64,000 nucleotides of DNA from Paenibacillus sp. KS-LC4 (GCF_036894955.1 NZ_CP145905.1:1805501-1869500); one strand, 5' to 3'; numbered from the stretch's first letter, positions 18,149 through 27,411 are shown. Notes: a model not told the origin generated them from the letters alone. Made by a program: numbers and translations.

Positions 18149-18875
18149 ATGATTCCAGCTTCCTTCCGGCTTCGCGGTCGAGCAGCACGATAACCCGGGG
18201 ATGCGTCTGGAGCAGCGAAGCCGGCACAGCGGTTGTAATAGGGCCGGTTAATGCTTGCTTCACGATCTCCGCTTTATCTGCGCCGCGAACCACGAGTATT
18301 ATGGTATGTGCTTTCAGGATGGAGCCAACACCCATCGTTAGCGCCATCTTCGGAACCTCTGAGGCCGATTCAAAAAAACGGGCATTTGCCTCCAGCGTTT
18401 CCGCCTTCAATTGAACGGCATGAGTGCCTGCGGATAGCTCGGTATCAGGCTCATTAAAGCCGATATGTCCATTATGCCCGAGCCCGAGCAGCTGAATATC
18501 AATCGGGTTTTGCTCCAGCAGCTGGTCATAACGGCCGCATTCGGCTTGTAAATCTCCAGCCAGCCCATTGGGCAAATGATAATGATCATCTGTAATATCA
18601 ATATGGGAAAATAAATGCTGCTTCATATAATAAGCATAGCTTTGCTCATGCTCAGGAGGCAGGCCGACATATTCGTCCAAATTGACGGTAGTCGTCTTGG
18701 CGAAGGATACCTCCTTGCTGCGATAGGCTTCTATTATTTTGGCATAAATGCCGAGAGGTGTCGAGCCTGTAGCAAGCCCTAGCACGGCATCCGGCTTCTC
18801 CTGAATTTTATTAATAATGGCTTGGGCTGCATAAGCGTCAAGCAGCTCCCAGTCGTTAAAGTGAATGATTTGCAT
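18141..18875 (-). CDS. nagB: Glucosamine-6-phosphate deaminase
   Basis: The 244-aa enzyme converts glucosamine-6-P to fructose-6-P and ammonia. It shows GLATGSTPLGIYAKI near residue 35, the NLDEYVGLPPEHEQSYAYYM signature near 65, and GLGHNGHIGFNEPDTEL near 130 with the catalytic Asp/His. The length fits the short Bacillus-type enzyme. AGGAGG lies 9 bases before the ATG. It is first in the nagB-nagA operon and is divergent from fni across a 166-base spacer holding the 36-bp palindrome; a TATAAT on the minus strand at 18906-18901 may be its -10. Confidence 0.95.
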   Translation of the reverse strand: MQIIHFNDWELLDAYAAQAIINKIQEKPDAVLGLATGSTPLGIYAKIIEAYRSKEVSFAKTTTVNLDEYVGLPPEHEQSYAYYMKQHLFSHIDITDDHYHLPNGLAGDLQAECGRYDQLLEQNPIDIQLLGLGHNGHIGFNEPDTELSAGTHAVQLKAETLEANARFFESASEVPKMALTMGVGSILKAHTIILVVRGADKAEIVKQALTGPITTAVPASLLQTHPRVIVLLDREAGRKLESYA

Positions 18876-18940
18876 GATGAAGCGCCTCCTTCAGGTTATG
18901 ATTATATTTTAAACCAAAACTATCTTTTTAACAATAATTT

Positions 18941-18976
18941 TGATTGTAAAATTCATATTAATGAATTTTACAATCA
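18941..18976. repeat. Perfect 36-bp palindrome between divergent nagB and fni
   Basis: TGATTGTAAAATTCAT (18941-18956) and ATGAATTTTACAATCA (18961-18976) are exact 16-base inverted repeats around ATTA. It lies upstream of both promoters (nagB -10 near 18901; fni -35 near 18979), so a bidirectional operator is the simplest reading. No gene lies here and there is no T-run context for a terminator. It does not match the NagR/DasR sites I know. Confidence 0.8.
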
Positions 18977-18978
18977 AT

Positions 18979-19008
18979 TTAACATGGACTTACAGCATAT
19001 GTTATGAT
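18979..19008 (+). promoter_or_regulatory. Candidate fni promoter
   Basis: TTAACA (18979-18984), 18 bases, TATGAT (19003-19008), directly downstream of the palindrome and 34 bases before the ATG. Confidence 0.45.
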
Positions 19009-19041
19009 GGACGGATAGAATATTCGCAGGAGGTAAGGGCA

Positions 19042-20121
19042 ATGACGATAACGCAGCATACGGAGGCGGAGGAAGCGGAGAAAACCGCGAAGCGCAAAAA
19101 TGAGCATATTCGTATTTGCTTGCAGGAGGAAGTGAACGGCCAGCATATCGATACAGGGCTTGATCGGTTGCGGTTCCGTCATAATGCGCTGCCTGAGCTG
19201 TCATTTGAGGAAATTGAGCTTAAGACGGAGTGGTTTAAGTTGCCGATGAAAGCGCCGCTGCTCGTCAGCTCCATGACCGGAGGCACCTCGGAGGCTGGGG
19301 CTATCAACCGCCGGCTGGCGGAGGCTGCCGAGGCGCGGGGCTGGGCGATTGGACTCGGCTCCATGCGGGCAGCTATTGAGCGCGAGGACCTGGCGTCCTC
19401 CTTCCATGTCAGAATGGAGGCGCCCTCAGTACCGGTCATTGCCAATTTGGGAGCAGTACAGCTGAATTACGGCTTCGGTACGGATGATTGTCTGCGTGCG
19501 GTTGACATTGCAGAGGCGAATGCCCTCGTGCTTCACGTCAACAGCATGCAGGAGGTTTTTCAGCCGGAAGGCAATACGGACTTCCGCGGCTTGCTGGCGC
19601 GAATCGAGCAAGTATGCCGTGCGCTCCCTGTGCCAGTCGGCGTGAAGGAGGTAGGCTGGGGCATTGATGCTAGCACAGCCGCAATGCTTGCGAATGCAGG
19701 TATTTCCTTTATAGATGCCGCAGGAGCTGGAGGCACATCCTGGAGCCAGGTTGAGAAATACCGGGCGGGGGATGGACTGCGCCGGCAAGCCGCGGAGGCG
19801 TTCGCGGATTGGGGCATTCCGACAGCGGAAAGCGTTAGCGCCATTCGCCATACATTGCCGCATATGAACGTCATTGCAAGCGGCGGCTTAAGGCATGGTG
19901 TTGATGCAGCTAAAGCGATTGCGCTTGGTGCGAATCTCGCTGGTTTTGGGCGTGTCTTATTGCCGCAGGCGGTGCATGGGACAAACGACCTGTCGATTCG
20001 CCAGCTTACCCAGCAGTTTGAGCGCATTGAGTTTGAGCTGAAGGCGGCAATGTTCGGCATTGGCGTCCGCACAATTGAGCAGCTTCGCCAGACTGATCGG
20101 CTAGCTTCGAAAGCCGACTAA
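19042..20121 (+). CDS. fni: Type 2 isopentenyl-diphosphate delta-isomerase
   Basis: This 359-aa FMN enzyme interconverts IPP and DMAPP. It has RKNEHIRICLQEEV at the N-terminus, LVSSMTGGTSEAGAINRRLA near 75, GLGSMRAAIE near 103, LHVNSMQEVFQPEGNTDF near 155, a catalytic region VKEVGWGIDASTAAML and the FMN phosphate-binding ASGGLRHGVDAAKA. Length and order match the family. AGGAGGTAA (19028-19036) precedes the ATG at 19042; the frame upstream runs through the palindrome and is not coding. It complements ispG at 43 kb in the MEP pathway, which makes both isomers but often keeps an isomerase. Confidence 0.93.
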   Translation: MTITQHTEAEEAEKTAKRKNEHIRICLQEEVNGQHIDTGLDRLRFRHNALPELSFEEIELKTEWFKLPMKAPLLVSSMTGGTSEAGAINRRLAEAAEARGWAIGLGSMRAAIEREDLASSFHVRMEAPSVPVIANLGAVQLNYGFGTDDCLRAVDIAEANALVLHVNSMQEVFQPEGNTDFRGLLARIEQVCRALPVPVGVKEVGWGIDASTAAMLANAGISFIDAAGAGGTSWSQVEKYRAGDGLRRQAAEAFADWGIPTAESVSAIRHTLPHMNVIASGGLRHGVDAAKAIALGANLAGFGRVLLPQAVHGTNDLSIRQLTQQFERIEFELKAAMFGIGVRTIEQLRQTDRLASKAD

Positions 20122-20147
20122 TGATGAATTAGCCCACGCGGCAAATG

Positions 20148-20183
20148 AAGGGACCGCAGCCTACTTAACTAGGCCGGTCCCTT
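20148..20183. terminator. Terminator between converging fni and gerC-like gene
   Basis: AAGGGACCG (20148-20156) pairs with CGGTCCCTT (20175-20183), extended inside by GCCT/AGGC after a small bulge. The stem covers the stop codon of the minus-strand gene. Confidence 0.65.
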
Positions 20184-21267
20184 CAATTTTGATTCGGGCC
20201 TTGACGGCGAATTGCAGCGTCGGGTAAATATTTTGCCATTGCTGCCAGGCTGCCTCGCCGGCATGGGTTGCCCGGTAGCGCAGGCCAAAGCCAAAGGGAT
20301 CTACGCCAGCCTGTTGTATTTTTTTTAGCAGCTTCTCCGTCGTTTTAGAGTAATCTGCACTTAGTTTTTTTTCCACGGGCCCCCAGCTTTGCTCAAATAG
20401 ATTGGGAGGCGCTTCCTCCATAAGCGCTTTAATGTGAACATCCATGTTTAATTGAAGCTTTCCGTTTTTTTCTCTGAAGTAAAAGCGGCTCTTAATTCTG
20501 CTGATAGCCCCCACAAGCCGATTACTGGAGAAGCTTCCCTGAATGGAGGATTTCTCAAAGTTTTGGGCCAACTGATTAAAGAGCTGTGATTCCTCTGGCT
20601 TCAGGACGAGCTTAATTTTCGTTTTATCCAGCAGCGCGGTACGGTTAATAATATAGCCGCTGTTGCCCTCGCCCCGAATAATCGGAATAACAGGATCGAG
20701 ACCTCGTTCCATAACCCGTCTGGATAGATCGGAAAGCGATTCTACATAGGTATAGGGATTATCCGTCCCATCTGCTCCGAAGCTTAGAAATAGCGCATTT
20801 CCCGGATAGCGCTCTGCCGTAGGGTTTATTTGCAAAATCGTCCGCGCATCCGGCGAGCCAATCGCCAAATTCGCAATACTTTGTATATCTCGCCTTCTTT
20901 TCATCCAATCCAGCATGGGAGAATAATCCTTCCAGGCAACGCGCTCGCCAATGAGGAAAATTTTGCAATGACCAAAGTCCAGCTCCTTGTCCACATGGGC
21001 TTTCAGCATACGCACACCTTCGGCGATGCTTGAAGCTTCAATGGTTTCGACCTGCGCTTTGCCAGCGCCAGGCTCGATTTTAGGTGAGGCGATGGCGAGG
21101 CGCAGTGTAATGAGATAAGGGTTTTGTTTTTTGCCGCTGAAATCGATACCCATCGCCACGATAAAATAACGTTTGTCAATATCCTTAAAACCGCAGCCGC
21201 TAGAGGCTGTACAGACCAATAGCAAGCACAAAGCTAGCAGTGTGAGCTTGAACCAGCGCATATTCAT
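20161..21267 (-). CDS. Spore germination lipoprotein, Ger(x)C family
   Basis: The 368-aa protein begins with a lipoprotein signal peptide (LLALCLLLVCTASSGCGF, lipobox SSGC near residue 25), followed by DIDKRYFIVAMGIDF, typical of GerC-type subunits, and the C-terminal region with conserved Phe/Tyr around FGFGLRYRATH. GerC is the outer-leaflet lipoprotein of germinant receptors in the spore inner membrane. Its ATG overlaps the gerB-like stop (ATGA), so it is the last gene of a gerA-gerB-gerC operon. The germinant cannot be told. Confidence 0.9.
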   Translation of the reverse strand: MNMRWFKLTLLALCLLLVCTASSGCGFKDIDKRYFIVAMGIDFSGKKQNPYLITLRLAIASPKIEPGAGKAQVETIEASSIAEGVRMLKAHVDKELDFGHCKIFLIGERVAWKDYSPMLDWMKRRRDIQSIANLAIGSPDARTILQINPTAERYPGNALFLSFGADGTDNPYTYVESLSDLSRRVMERGLDPVIPIIRGEGNSGYIINRTALLDKTKIKLVLKPEESQLFNQLAQNFEKSSIQGSFSSNRLVGAISRIKSRFYFREKNGKLQLNMDVHIKALMEEAPPNLFEQSWGPVEKKLSADYSKTTEKLLKKIQQAGVDPFGFGLRYRATHAGEAAWQQWQNIYPTLQFAVKARIKIEGTGLVK

Positions 21268-22364
21268 GCGGAAGTACGCTCCTTTCGGCTAAGCATGAAT
21301 ACAGAAATAACGATGGCTATATATGAAAACAGCATCGCGATAAGCCAATAACGCGTAAATATAAACTCCATGCGTTCATTGCCGAAAAATAAATAAAATA
21401 CGGCAGCTATAGCAAACACGCCGCAAATCATATAGTTGATAAACGGCGTTTCCTCGAAGTCGGTTGCCATTTTCAGCTTGGGAAAGCAGCTTTTAATAAA
21501 TTCCATCGCTTGATGCCAGCAACTCATCGTATAAATGAGCGATAGATTCAAGTAAATAATCAGAAATAGAAACAATACGCGTTCGATGAAGCCGTATTGC
21601 AGTGTAATCGCATCGGCAGTCATGCTCCAGACATAGAGATATTCACTTACTGCCTCTGTACCATGAAACCCAATAGGCACGAAGAAGGAAATGCTCAAAA
21701 TAATCATGCCCAAAATGGGAACAAGCCAGCGGTACGTATAGCTGAAATTCGGAGGCAGCAGGCGGTTGAAAATAGATAGATTGAAAAAACCGGTGAATAC
21801 AAATACTCCGGCTGCTATAGAACCAAGCTCTGGACGCACCATAACAAAATTGGCAACGGTATGGATGGCATCCCAATTTAGCTGCGGGTGTTTCACCATT
21901 TTGAACAGCACGAAAAAAATAATCGGCGCATTGAGCAGCAGCCCAACCTCAATAATATGCTGGACGGATAACGTCGAGCGCGAAGCCGCGTAGCCGCAGG
22001 CAATAACGAGCAGGCATAAAATGGCCAGCGGATTTAGCTCCGGATTGAAGAAGCGGTTAATCATGAGCGCGAAGGCGGCCACGACAATAGTAGAAGAAAT
22101 GAAGCTGATAATCGCTACATAAATCATAATGGGCGAGACAAGCCAACGCGGCCAAGAGGCGCGTAAAATTTCAGGCAGCCCCATGCCCGGAAAATGAGAT
22201 AGCGCAGCTGTGTAGACATAGGTCAGCAAAGTTCCGATGACTCCGGAAATCAGCATCGAAGAGACAGCGCCGGTGTAGCGGTGTTCGATCAAAATATGTG
22301 GAACATACAGCATCAGGTTAACGAAGCTGGTCAGAAAAAAGTTGTAAAAGAAGTAGCGTGTCAT
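21264..22364 (-). CDS. Spore germination protein, GerB-type permease-like subunit
   Basis: This 366-aa protein has about ten hydrophobic segments in the GerAB/YndE arrangement of the APC superfamily (FNLSIFNRLLPP and the VFTGFF segment near residue 200). GerB-type subunits bind germinants such as amino acids in the spore inner membrane. The ATG at 22364 is used because AGGTGGA precedes it and the product starts directly at the first helix; the frame extends upstream inside the gerA-like gene. It overlaps both neighbours by 4 bases (ATGA), showing tight translational coupling. Confidence 0.9.
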   Translation of the reverse strand: MTRYFFYNFFLTSFVNLMLYVPHILIEHRYTGAVSSMLISGVIGTLLTYVYTAALSHFPGMGLPEILRASWPRWLVSPIMIYVAIISFISSTIVVAAFALMINRFFNPELNPLAILCLLVIACGYAASRSTLSVQHIIEVGLLLNAPIIFFVLFKMVKHPQLNWDAIHTVANFVMVRPELGSIAAGVFVFTGFFNLSIFNRLLPPNFSYTYRWLVPILGMIILSISFFVPIGFHGTEAVSEYLYVWSMTADAITLQYGFIERVLFLFLIIYLNLSLIYTMSCWHQAMEFIKSCFPKLKMATDFEETPFINYMICGVFAIAAVFYLFFGNERMEFIFTRYWLIAMLFSYIAIVISVFMLSRKERTSA

Positions 22365-23692
22365 TCCACCTTCACCTGCCCAATGTCCCCCGACTGCGGT
22401 TTTCTGCCTGCAAACATGCGAAAATAAGGCTTGCCAAAGCTGCGCAAATTGCATAAATACACTACATACATGAAAGCACCTACCGTAACGCCGGTAATAC
22501 CGAAAAAGATGGCCATCACAATAAGCGGGTATTTCAAAAAGCGTATTGCAAATGACAAGGAATTAACGGGAACGACAAAATTGGAAATAGCGACAACAGA
22601 GGTCACGATAATCATAATGCTGCTAACGAGACCGGCTTGCTGGGCAGCTTGCCCCAAAATAAGACCGCCGACAGTCGTAGCGGTTGAGCCAATATAGCGG
22701 GGCAGTCTAATGCTAGCCTCGATTAAAGCTTCGATCATAAATAGCATGACCATTACCTCTATGAAGGACGGATAGGGAACAGCCGAGCGGCTTCCTGCGA
22801 TGGAGAGTGCCAGCTGTACCCGGAACAGCTCTGGATTGTAAGAAATAATAGATACATAAAGAGCTGGCAGCGTGATAGTCAATACAACCGCGACATACCG
22901 CAGTAAAATAAGCGTGCGGGTCATCCAAAAGGCTTCATAGTTATCCTCTACCGCATGCATAAAATCGAAAAAGGTGACGGGAAGCACTAAAGCGAACATA
23001 TTTCCTTTTACGAGTATAGCGATTTTACCATTGGAGATAGCAGTCGTAATGCGGTCTGGGCGCTCAGTAATCAGGACGGTAGGGAACAGATGCCACTGCT
23101 TTCCAGTTAAAATCGTTTCTAGCTCGCCTGCTGCCTGCAGCATTTCGGTTTGAGCCTTCGTCAGTCTTAGCCTTAACTGATTTAAAACAGTCGGATCGAC
23201 GCGGCGCTGGTCAAACAGCACAATAATTTCCGTCTTCGACAGCGAGCCTACGGTGTGCTCCTCTACGCATAGCTCAGGGGAGTGGTACATGCTGCGGATG
23301 AGGTTGAGCGACTTTTTTAAATCTTCGTTCAATGCTAGCTGAGGTCCTTGAATCGCACTTTCCACTTGGGTTTGGGTGCTTTCATTACTAATAATTTTCG
23401 CTGTATAAAGCGAGTAAACCATACCTTGCGCTTCGATTAAGATATTACCCTTAAGCAGCAAATCGGTCCATGTAGCTGGATCATCAACGACTAGATAATC
23501 GCTAATTGTACGCAGCTGCTTAACGTAGGGAACCTCTTCCTTCATAAACGGAACGATTACATAATTGCTGATCATTTGCTCGTCGCAAAGAGAGGAAATA
23601 TAGGCAATTTCAATACTCGATTCATCATTTTTGAGTTGTTGCATCTTCAAGTCATCCGATTGGGCAAACAGCAGGCGAATGTGTTCGATCAC
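22361..23692 (-). CDS. Spore germination protein, GerA family
   Basis: The 443-aa protein has a soluble N-terminal half (IAYISSLCDEQMI, then VEEHTVGSLSKTEIIVLFD) and a C-terminal membrane half with SIAGSRSAVPYPSFIEVMVM and EASIRLPRYIGSTATTVGGL, the hallmark block of GerA subunits. The start is GTG at 23692 with GGAGGGG 7 bases before it. It is somewhat shorter than the usual 480-500 residues, mainly at the N-terminus and tail, but no key block is missing. First gene of the three-gene receptor operon. I could not identify a clear sigma-G promoter. Confidence 0.9.
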   Translation of the reverse strand: MIEHIRLLFAQSDDLKMQQLKNDESSIEIAYISSLCDEQMISNYVIVPFMKEEVPYVKQLRTISDYLVVDDPATWTDLLLKGNILIEAQGMVYSLYTAKIISNESTQTQVESAIQGPQLALNEDLKKSLNLIRSMYHSPELCVEEHTVGSLSKTEIIVLFDQRRVDPTVLNQLRLRLTKAQTEMLQAAGELETILTGKQWHLFPTVLITERPDRITTAISNGKIAILVKGNMFALVLPVTFFDFMHAVEDNYEAFWMTRTLILLRYVAVVLTITLPALYVSIISYNPELFRVQLALSIAGSRSAVPYPSFIEVMVMLFMIEALIEASIRLPRYIGSTATTVGGLILGQAAQQAGLVSSIMIIVTSVVAISNFVVPVNSLSFAIRFLKYPLIVMAIFFGITGVTVGAFMYVVYLCNLRSFGKPYFRMFAGRKPQSGDIGQVKVE

Positions 23693-23789
23693 AGGGCGCC
23701 CCTCCTTCCAGCTTGTCGTTCACTGGCTTAAGGTGCGTCAGGCGGCCAGTAATTATACCCATTGGAGTGAAACATTACAGGGTATCCTT

Positions 23790-23819
23790 TTGCCTAAGCA
23801 GCATAAAGTGCAGTACAAT
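23790..23819 (+). promoter_or_regulatory. Candidate promoter for the methyltransferase gene
   Basis: TTGCCT (23790-23795), 18 bases, TACAAT (23814-23819), 42 bases before the ATG. Confidence 0.4.
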
Positions 23820-23861
23820 GAAGGGATGAGAAAAGAATTGCTAGGGTAGAGGAGAATACAT

Positions 23862-24611
23862 ATGTCCAACTGGTTCGAGCAGAGTTTCGGAAATGATTAT
23901 ATGGTTGTTTATAAGCATCGGGATTGGGATAATGCCTATAAGGAAGTGCAATTGATGGCGCAGTGGCTCCAGCTGCCGGCTAAAGCAAAAGTGCTGGATA
24001 TTGGCTGCGGCATGGGGCGTCATGCTTTGGCACTTGCGGATTTCGGCTACGAGGTCACAGGGATGGATTTATCAGAGCCGCTGCTTAGCGAAGCAAGAAA
24101 GCATGATACGTTGCAGCGCGTAACTTGGGTGCAGGGCGACATGCGTCAGCTCCCTTTCGAATCGGGGACGTTTGAGGGGACGGTTAATTTATTTACGTCG
24201 TTTGGCTATTTTGCAGATGAACAAGAGAACGTGCAGGTGTTGCGAGAAATTCGCCGCATGCTGAAGCCAAACGCGCCATTTTTAATTGATTTTCTAAATC
24301 CGGCTTATGTCGAGCGCAATCTCGTTGCAGCATCGGAGCGCAAAGATGCAGAGACAGGCTGGGTCATTCGCGAGCGGCGTAAAATTGAGGATGGCTGGGT
24401 CAAAAAGCATATCGAAATTGCTGTAAGCAGCAATGAGGCGGACAATCGCCATTATGATGAGCAGGTTCGCCTGTATTCGCTCACATGGTTTGAGCAGGCT
24501 TTCGCCGACGCAGGCCTTGTGCTGGAGAAAACGTTCGGCAATGTCGATGGCTCAGCCTTTGATGAGTTGAACTCCCCGCGTCTCATTATGCTTGGAAGGG
24601 CTCTTGCGTAA
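23862..24611 (+). CDS. Class I SAM-dependent methyltransferase
   Basis: The 249-aa protein has the SAM-binding motif I VLDIGCGMGRHALALADFG near residue 45, the acidic end of strand 2 (VTGMDLSEPLLSEA), and VQGDMRQLPFESGTFEG near 90, followed by NLFTSFGYF. This layout is that of small-molecule class I methyltransferases (UbiE/YcgJ-like); the substrate is unknown. Its TAA overlaps the ATG of the next gene by one base (TAATG), so the two are translated together and may act in one process. Confidence 0.85.
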   Translation: MSNWFEQSFGNDYMVVYKHRDWDNAYKEVQLMAQWLQLPAKAKVLDIGCGMGRHALALADFGYEVTGMDLSEPLLSEARKHDTLQRVTWVQGDMRQLPFESGTFEGTVNLFTSFGYFADEQENVQVLREIRRMLKPNAPFLIDFLNPAYVERNLVAASERKDAETGWVIRERRKIEDGWVKKHIEIAVSSNEADNRHYDEQVRLYSLTWFEQAFADAGLVLEKTFGNVDGSAFDELNSPRLIMLGRALA

Positions 24612-25600
24612 TGGCGGCTCAAGCGGTGCAATGGGAGCATGGACTGCTGCAAGTAAAGCTTCCGCTGCCCTTTGCACTAAAAACGATGAACAGCTACGTA
24701 TTTACTGAGCCTGCGGGAGGTTACACGCTTATCGATCCCGGTCTGCGAACGGAGGAGACGCTCACAGCATGGGAAGAGGTGTTTGCGGACCATTCATTTG
24801 CGCCGGAGCAAATTTCGCGCATCGTTCTCACGCATCATCATCCCGATCATTACGGCTTGGCGGGTTATTTTGCCGAGCTAAGCGGTGCGCCAGTATTGAT
24901 GTCAAGGCGCGCCCATAACTATGCCAAACGGTTATGGGGAGAGGGCAGCACGATGACAGAGGAGTTTGCTGATTTATTTGCGTTGCATGGCATGCCGCAG
25001 CATCATATAGATGAAATTAAAAGCAACTTTAGCAGCTTTCATGACAAGGTTTCGCCGCAGCCGAAGCAAGAGCAAATCATTTATATTGAGGCTGGAGAGA
25101 CGCTGGAGCTTGGCGGTTCACAGTGGGAGCTGCTAGATGCGCCAGGACATGCCTATGGCCAGCTCTGCTTTTATGAAACAAATAAACAATGGATCATTTG
25201 TGGCGACCAGGTTCTGCCGCGCATAACCCCCAATATTAGCATCATGCCAGGTGAGGGGATAAATCCGCTTGGCGATTTTCTGGCAAGTCTGGACCGTCTA
25301 AGCGAATACAAGGTGAAGCGCGCTTTTCCCGGTCATTATGATTCATTCACTACGTTTACCAGTCGGATCGCCGAAATCAAGCAGCATCATATGCAGCGGC
25401 TGGAGCAAATGCAAATGATGCTGCAGGAGCCGCTCACGGGCTTTGAGGTATGTGAACGATCTTTCGGTGCACGGGTAAAGCAAAGCCCGCATCAGCACCG
25501 CTTTGCAATGGCCGAGACACTTGCCCATTTGTATGAGCTGGAACTGTCAGGCAGCATATCGCGAACGGAGCGTGCGGGCATCATTTATTTTTTCAAATGA
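24611..25600 (+). CDS. MBL-fold metallo-hydrolase
   Basis: The 329-aa protein has the metallo-beta-lactamase signature LTHHHPDHYGLAGYF near residue 75, a further metal His in LDAPGHAYGQLCFYE near 175, and an Asp in WIICGDQVLP, followed by FPGHYDSF. A C-terminal helical domain (QMQMMLQEPLTGFEV onwards) resembles the extension in YqgX/RNase-Z-unlike hydrolases that act on thioesters. Substrate unknown. It overlaps the methyltransferase gene upstream by one base, and its 3' end overlaps the converging transporter gene by 16 bases. Confidence 0.85.
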   Translation: MAAQAVQWEHGLLQVKLPLPFALKTMNSYVFTEPAGGYTLIDPGLRTEETLTAWEEVFADHSFAPEQISRIVLTHHHPDHYGLAGYFAELSGAPVLMSRRAHNYAKRLWGEGSTMTEEFADLFALHGMPQHHIDEIKSNFSSFHDKVSPQPKQEQIIYIEAGETLELGGSQWELLDAPGHAYGQLCFYETNKQWIICGDQVLPRITPNISIMPGEGINPLGDFLASLDRLSEYKVKRAFPGHYDSFTTFTSRIAEIKQHHMQRLEQMQMMLQEPLTGFEVCERSFGARVKQSPHQHRFAMAETLAHLYELELSGSISRTERAGIIYFFK

Positions 25601-27411
25601 TAGGGAACGGTCGTTACGACGACGTTTTTGCGGTGCAGCAGCAGGGCGCGAATCATAAAGCTAGTTTGGTTGTGTAAAATATTATGCCAGCCGCGTTTCG
25701 GAATAAATTGCGGAATAATGACCGTCACGCGGTAGCTCGACTGGCTTGCCTTGCGTTCCACCGTATCAATAAATTTCAGCAGCGGCTGCATGACGGAACG
25801 ATATGGCGAATGCAGCACAACTAGCCGTATGTCCGGCTGCCACTCCTTCCATTTTTTCTCGAACGCCTCGCCTTCCTCTCGCTCAAACGGCACATAAACC
25901 GCAATAATTTGATTCACTGACAATGACTTCGCATAGGCAATGGAATTATCAACGACATGTGTCATGCCGGCTACAGGCAAAATCAATACATTGCCATCAA
26001 TAACCATGGCAGGCTCGCAGGTTGTGAGCCGCAGTTGCTCGCCGACGGCGTTATAGTGCCTTTTAATACGATGAAATATAAAAATAATAATCGGGAGAAA
26101 CACGAGCACAGGCCATACTTGAGCGAACTTGGTCAAGAAGAACATCATCGTCACAATAAAACTAATGAGCGCTCCTGCCGAATTAATAAGCAGCTTCAAG
26201 GCCCAGCCCTTCGGCTTCTGGCGTACCCATTTTACGATCATTCCCGTCTGGGAGAGCGTAAATGGAATGAACACACCGACTGCATAAAGCGGAATTAAAT
26301 GCTCGGTCTGACCGCCAAAGGCAATAATTAATAGGATGGACAGCACGCCAAGGCTGATAATGCCGTTGGAATAGCCAAGGCGGTCGCCTCTGACTGTAAA
26401 CATCCGCGGAATAAACTTGTCTTTTGCTAAATTCACTGCCAGCAGCGGGAAGGCCGAATAGCCAGTGTTGGCTGCCAAAATTAAAATCAGCGCGGTTGTA
26501 CCCTGAATGAAGAAATACATAAAATGCCGTCCAAAAGTATGCTCAGCAATTTGAGAAACAACCGTTACTTCTGCCGCCGGTTTAATGCCGTAAAAATAAG
26601 CAAGAAACACAATGCCAGAGAAGAGAATCGCCAGCAAAATACCCATTAATGCAAGCGTCTTTGCAGCATTGCGGGGAGCCGGGTCGCGAAAGTTCGGTAT
26701 CGCATTGGAAATGGCCTCTACCCCTGTAAGCGCGGAGCTGCCGGAAGCAAAGGCACGCAGCAGCAGGAACAAGCTAACGCCTGCTACTGGCGTGCCAATC
26801 GGCGTATGCAGCTCAGGCGGTACTTGGCCAGTGACAATGTTGTAAATACCTGCGCCAATTAAAATAAACAGAGCAAGGACGAATAAATACACCGGATAAG
26901 CGAGAATGGAGGCTGACTCGGTTACGCCACGCAAATTCAATATCGTAATTAAAATGACGAAAATAACAGCAATCAACACATTATGCTCATGTAGGCTGGG
27001 AAATGCTGATGTAATCGCATCGGTTCCAGCAGAGACGCTGACGGCTACCGTCAATATGTAGTCTACAAGCAAGGAGCCGCCTGAAATTAATCCAGGGAAA
27101 ATACCGAGATTTTCTTTGGAAACGACATACGCGCCCCCGCCTTGCGGGTAGGCAAATATAATTTGCCGATAAGACAGGATAAGCGCCAGCAGCAAGATGA
27201 GCACGAATGCGGCAATAGGGATGGAATACCAGAATGCAGCAGCACTTACCGTTATTAGCACAAGCAAAATTTGTTCGGGTCCATAAGCAACGGAGGAGAG
27301 AGCATCCGACGAAAGGATGGCCAGCGCTTTCAGCTTGATCAGCTTCTGATCGCCCAATTCATTGGATTTGAGCGGCCGTCCGATTAAAAGCCGTTTTAAT
27401 AAAGTCATCAT
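25585..27411 (-). CDS. kimA: KimA-like potassium importer (APC superfamily)
   Basis: The 608-aa product has about 12 membrane segments plus a cytosolic C-terminal domain from about residue 450. N-terminal LGDQKLIKLKALAILSSDAL and SSVAYGPEQILLVL, and FAYPQGGGAYVVSKENLG, are very like Bacillus subtilis KimA (YdaO, 607 aa), a high-affinity K+/H+ symporter inhibited by c-di-AMP; the C-terminal part has the VAGMTHVVDNSIAYAKSL universal-stress-like region. Amino-acid transport is the alternative reading of APC proteins. The ribosome binding site is weak. It has a 500-base upstream region with a cre site and a long stem, but no ydaO riboswitch that I can recognise. Confidence 0.8.
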   Translation of the reverse strand: MMTLLKRLLIGRPLKSNELGDQKLIKLKALAILSSDALSSVAYGPEQILLVLITVSAAAFWYSIPIAAFVLILLLALILSYRQIIFAYPQGGGAYVVSKENLGIFPGLISGGSLLVDYILTVAVSVSAGTDAITSAFPSLHEHNVLIAVIFVILITILNLRGVTESASILAYPVYLFVLALFILIGAGIYNIVTGQVPPELHTPIGTPVAGVSLFLLLRAFASGSSALTGVEAISNAIPNFRDPAPRNAAKTLALMGILLAILFSGIVFLAYFYGIKPAAEVTVVSQIAEHTFGRHFMYFFIQGTTALILILAANTGYSAFPLLAVNLAKDKFIPRMFTVRGDRLGYSNGIISLGVLSILLIIAFGGQTEHLIPLYAVGVFIPFTLSQTGMIVKWVRQKPKGWALKLLINSAGALISFIVTMMFFLTKFAQVWPVLVFLPIIIFIFHRIKRHYNAVGEQLRLTTCEPAMVIDGNVLILPVAGMTHVVDNSIAYAKSLSVNQIIAVYVPFEREEGEAFEKKWKEWQPDIRLVVLHSPYRSVMQPLLKFIDTVERKASQSSYRVTVIIPQFIPKRGWHNILHNQTSFMIRALLLHRKNVVVTTVPYHLKK

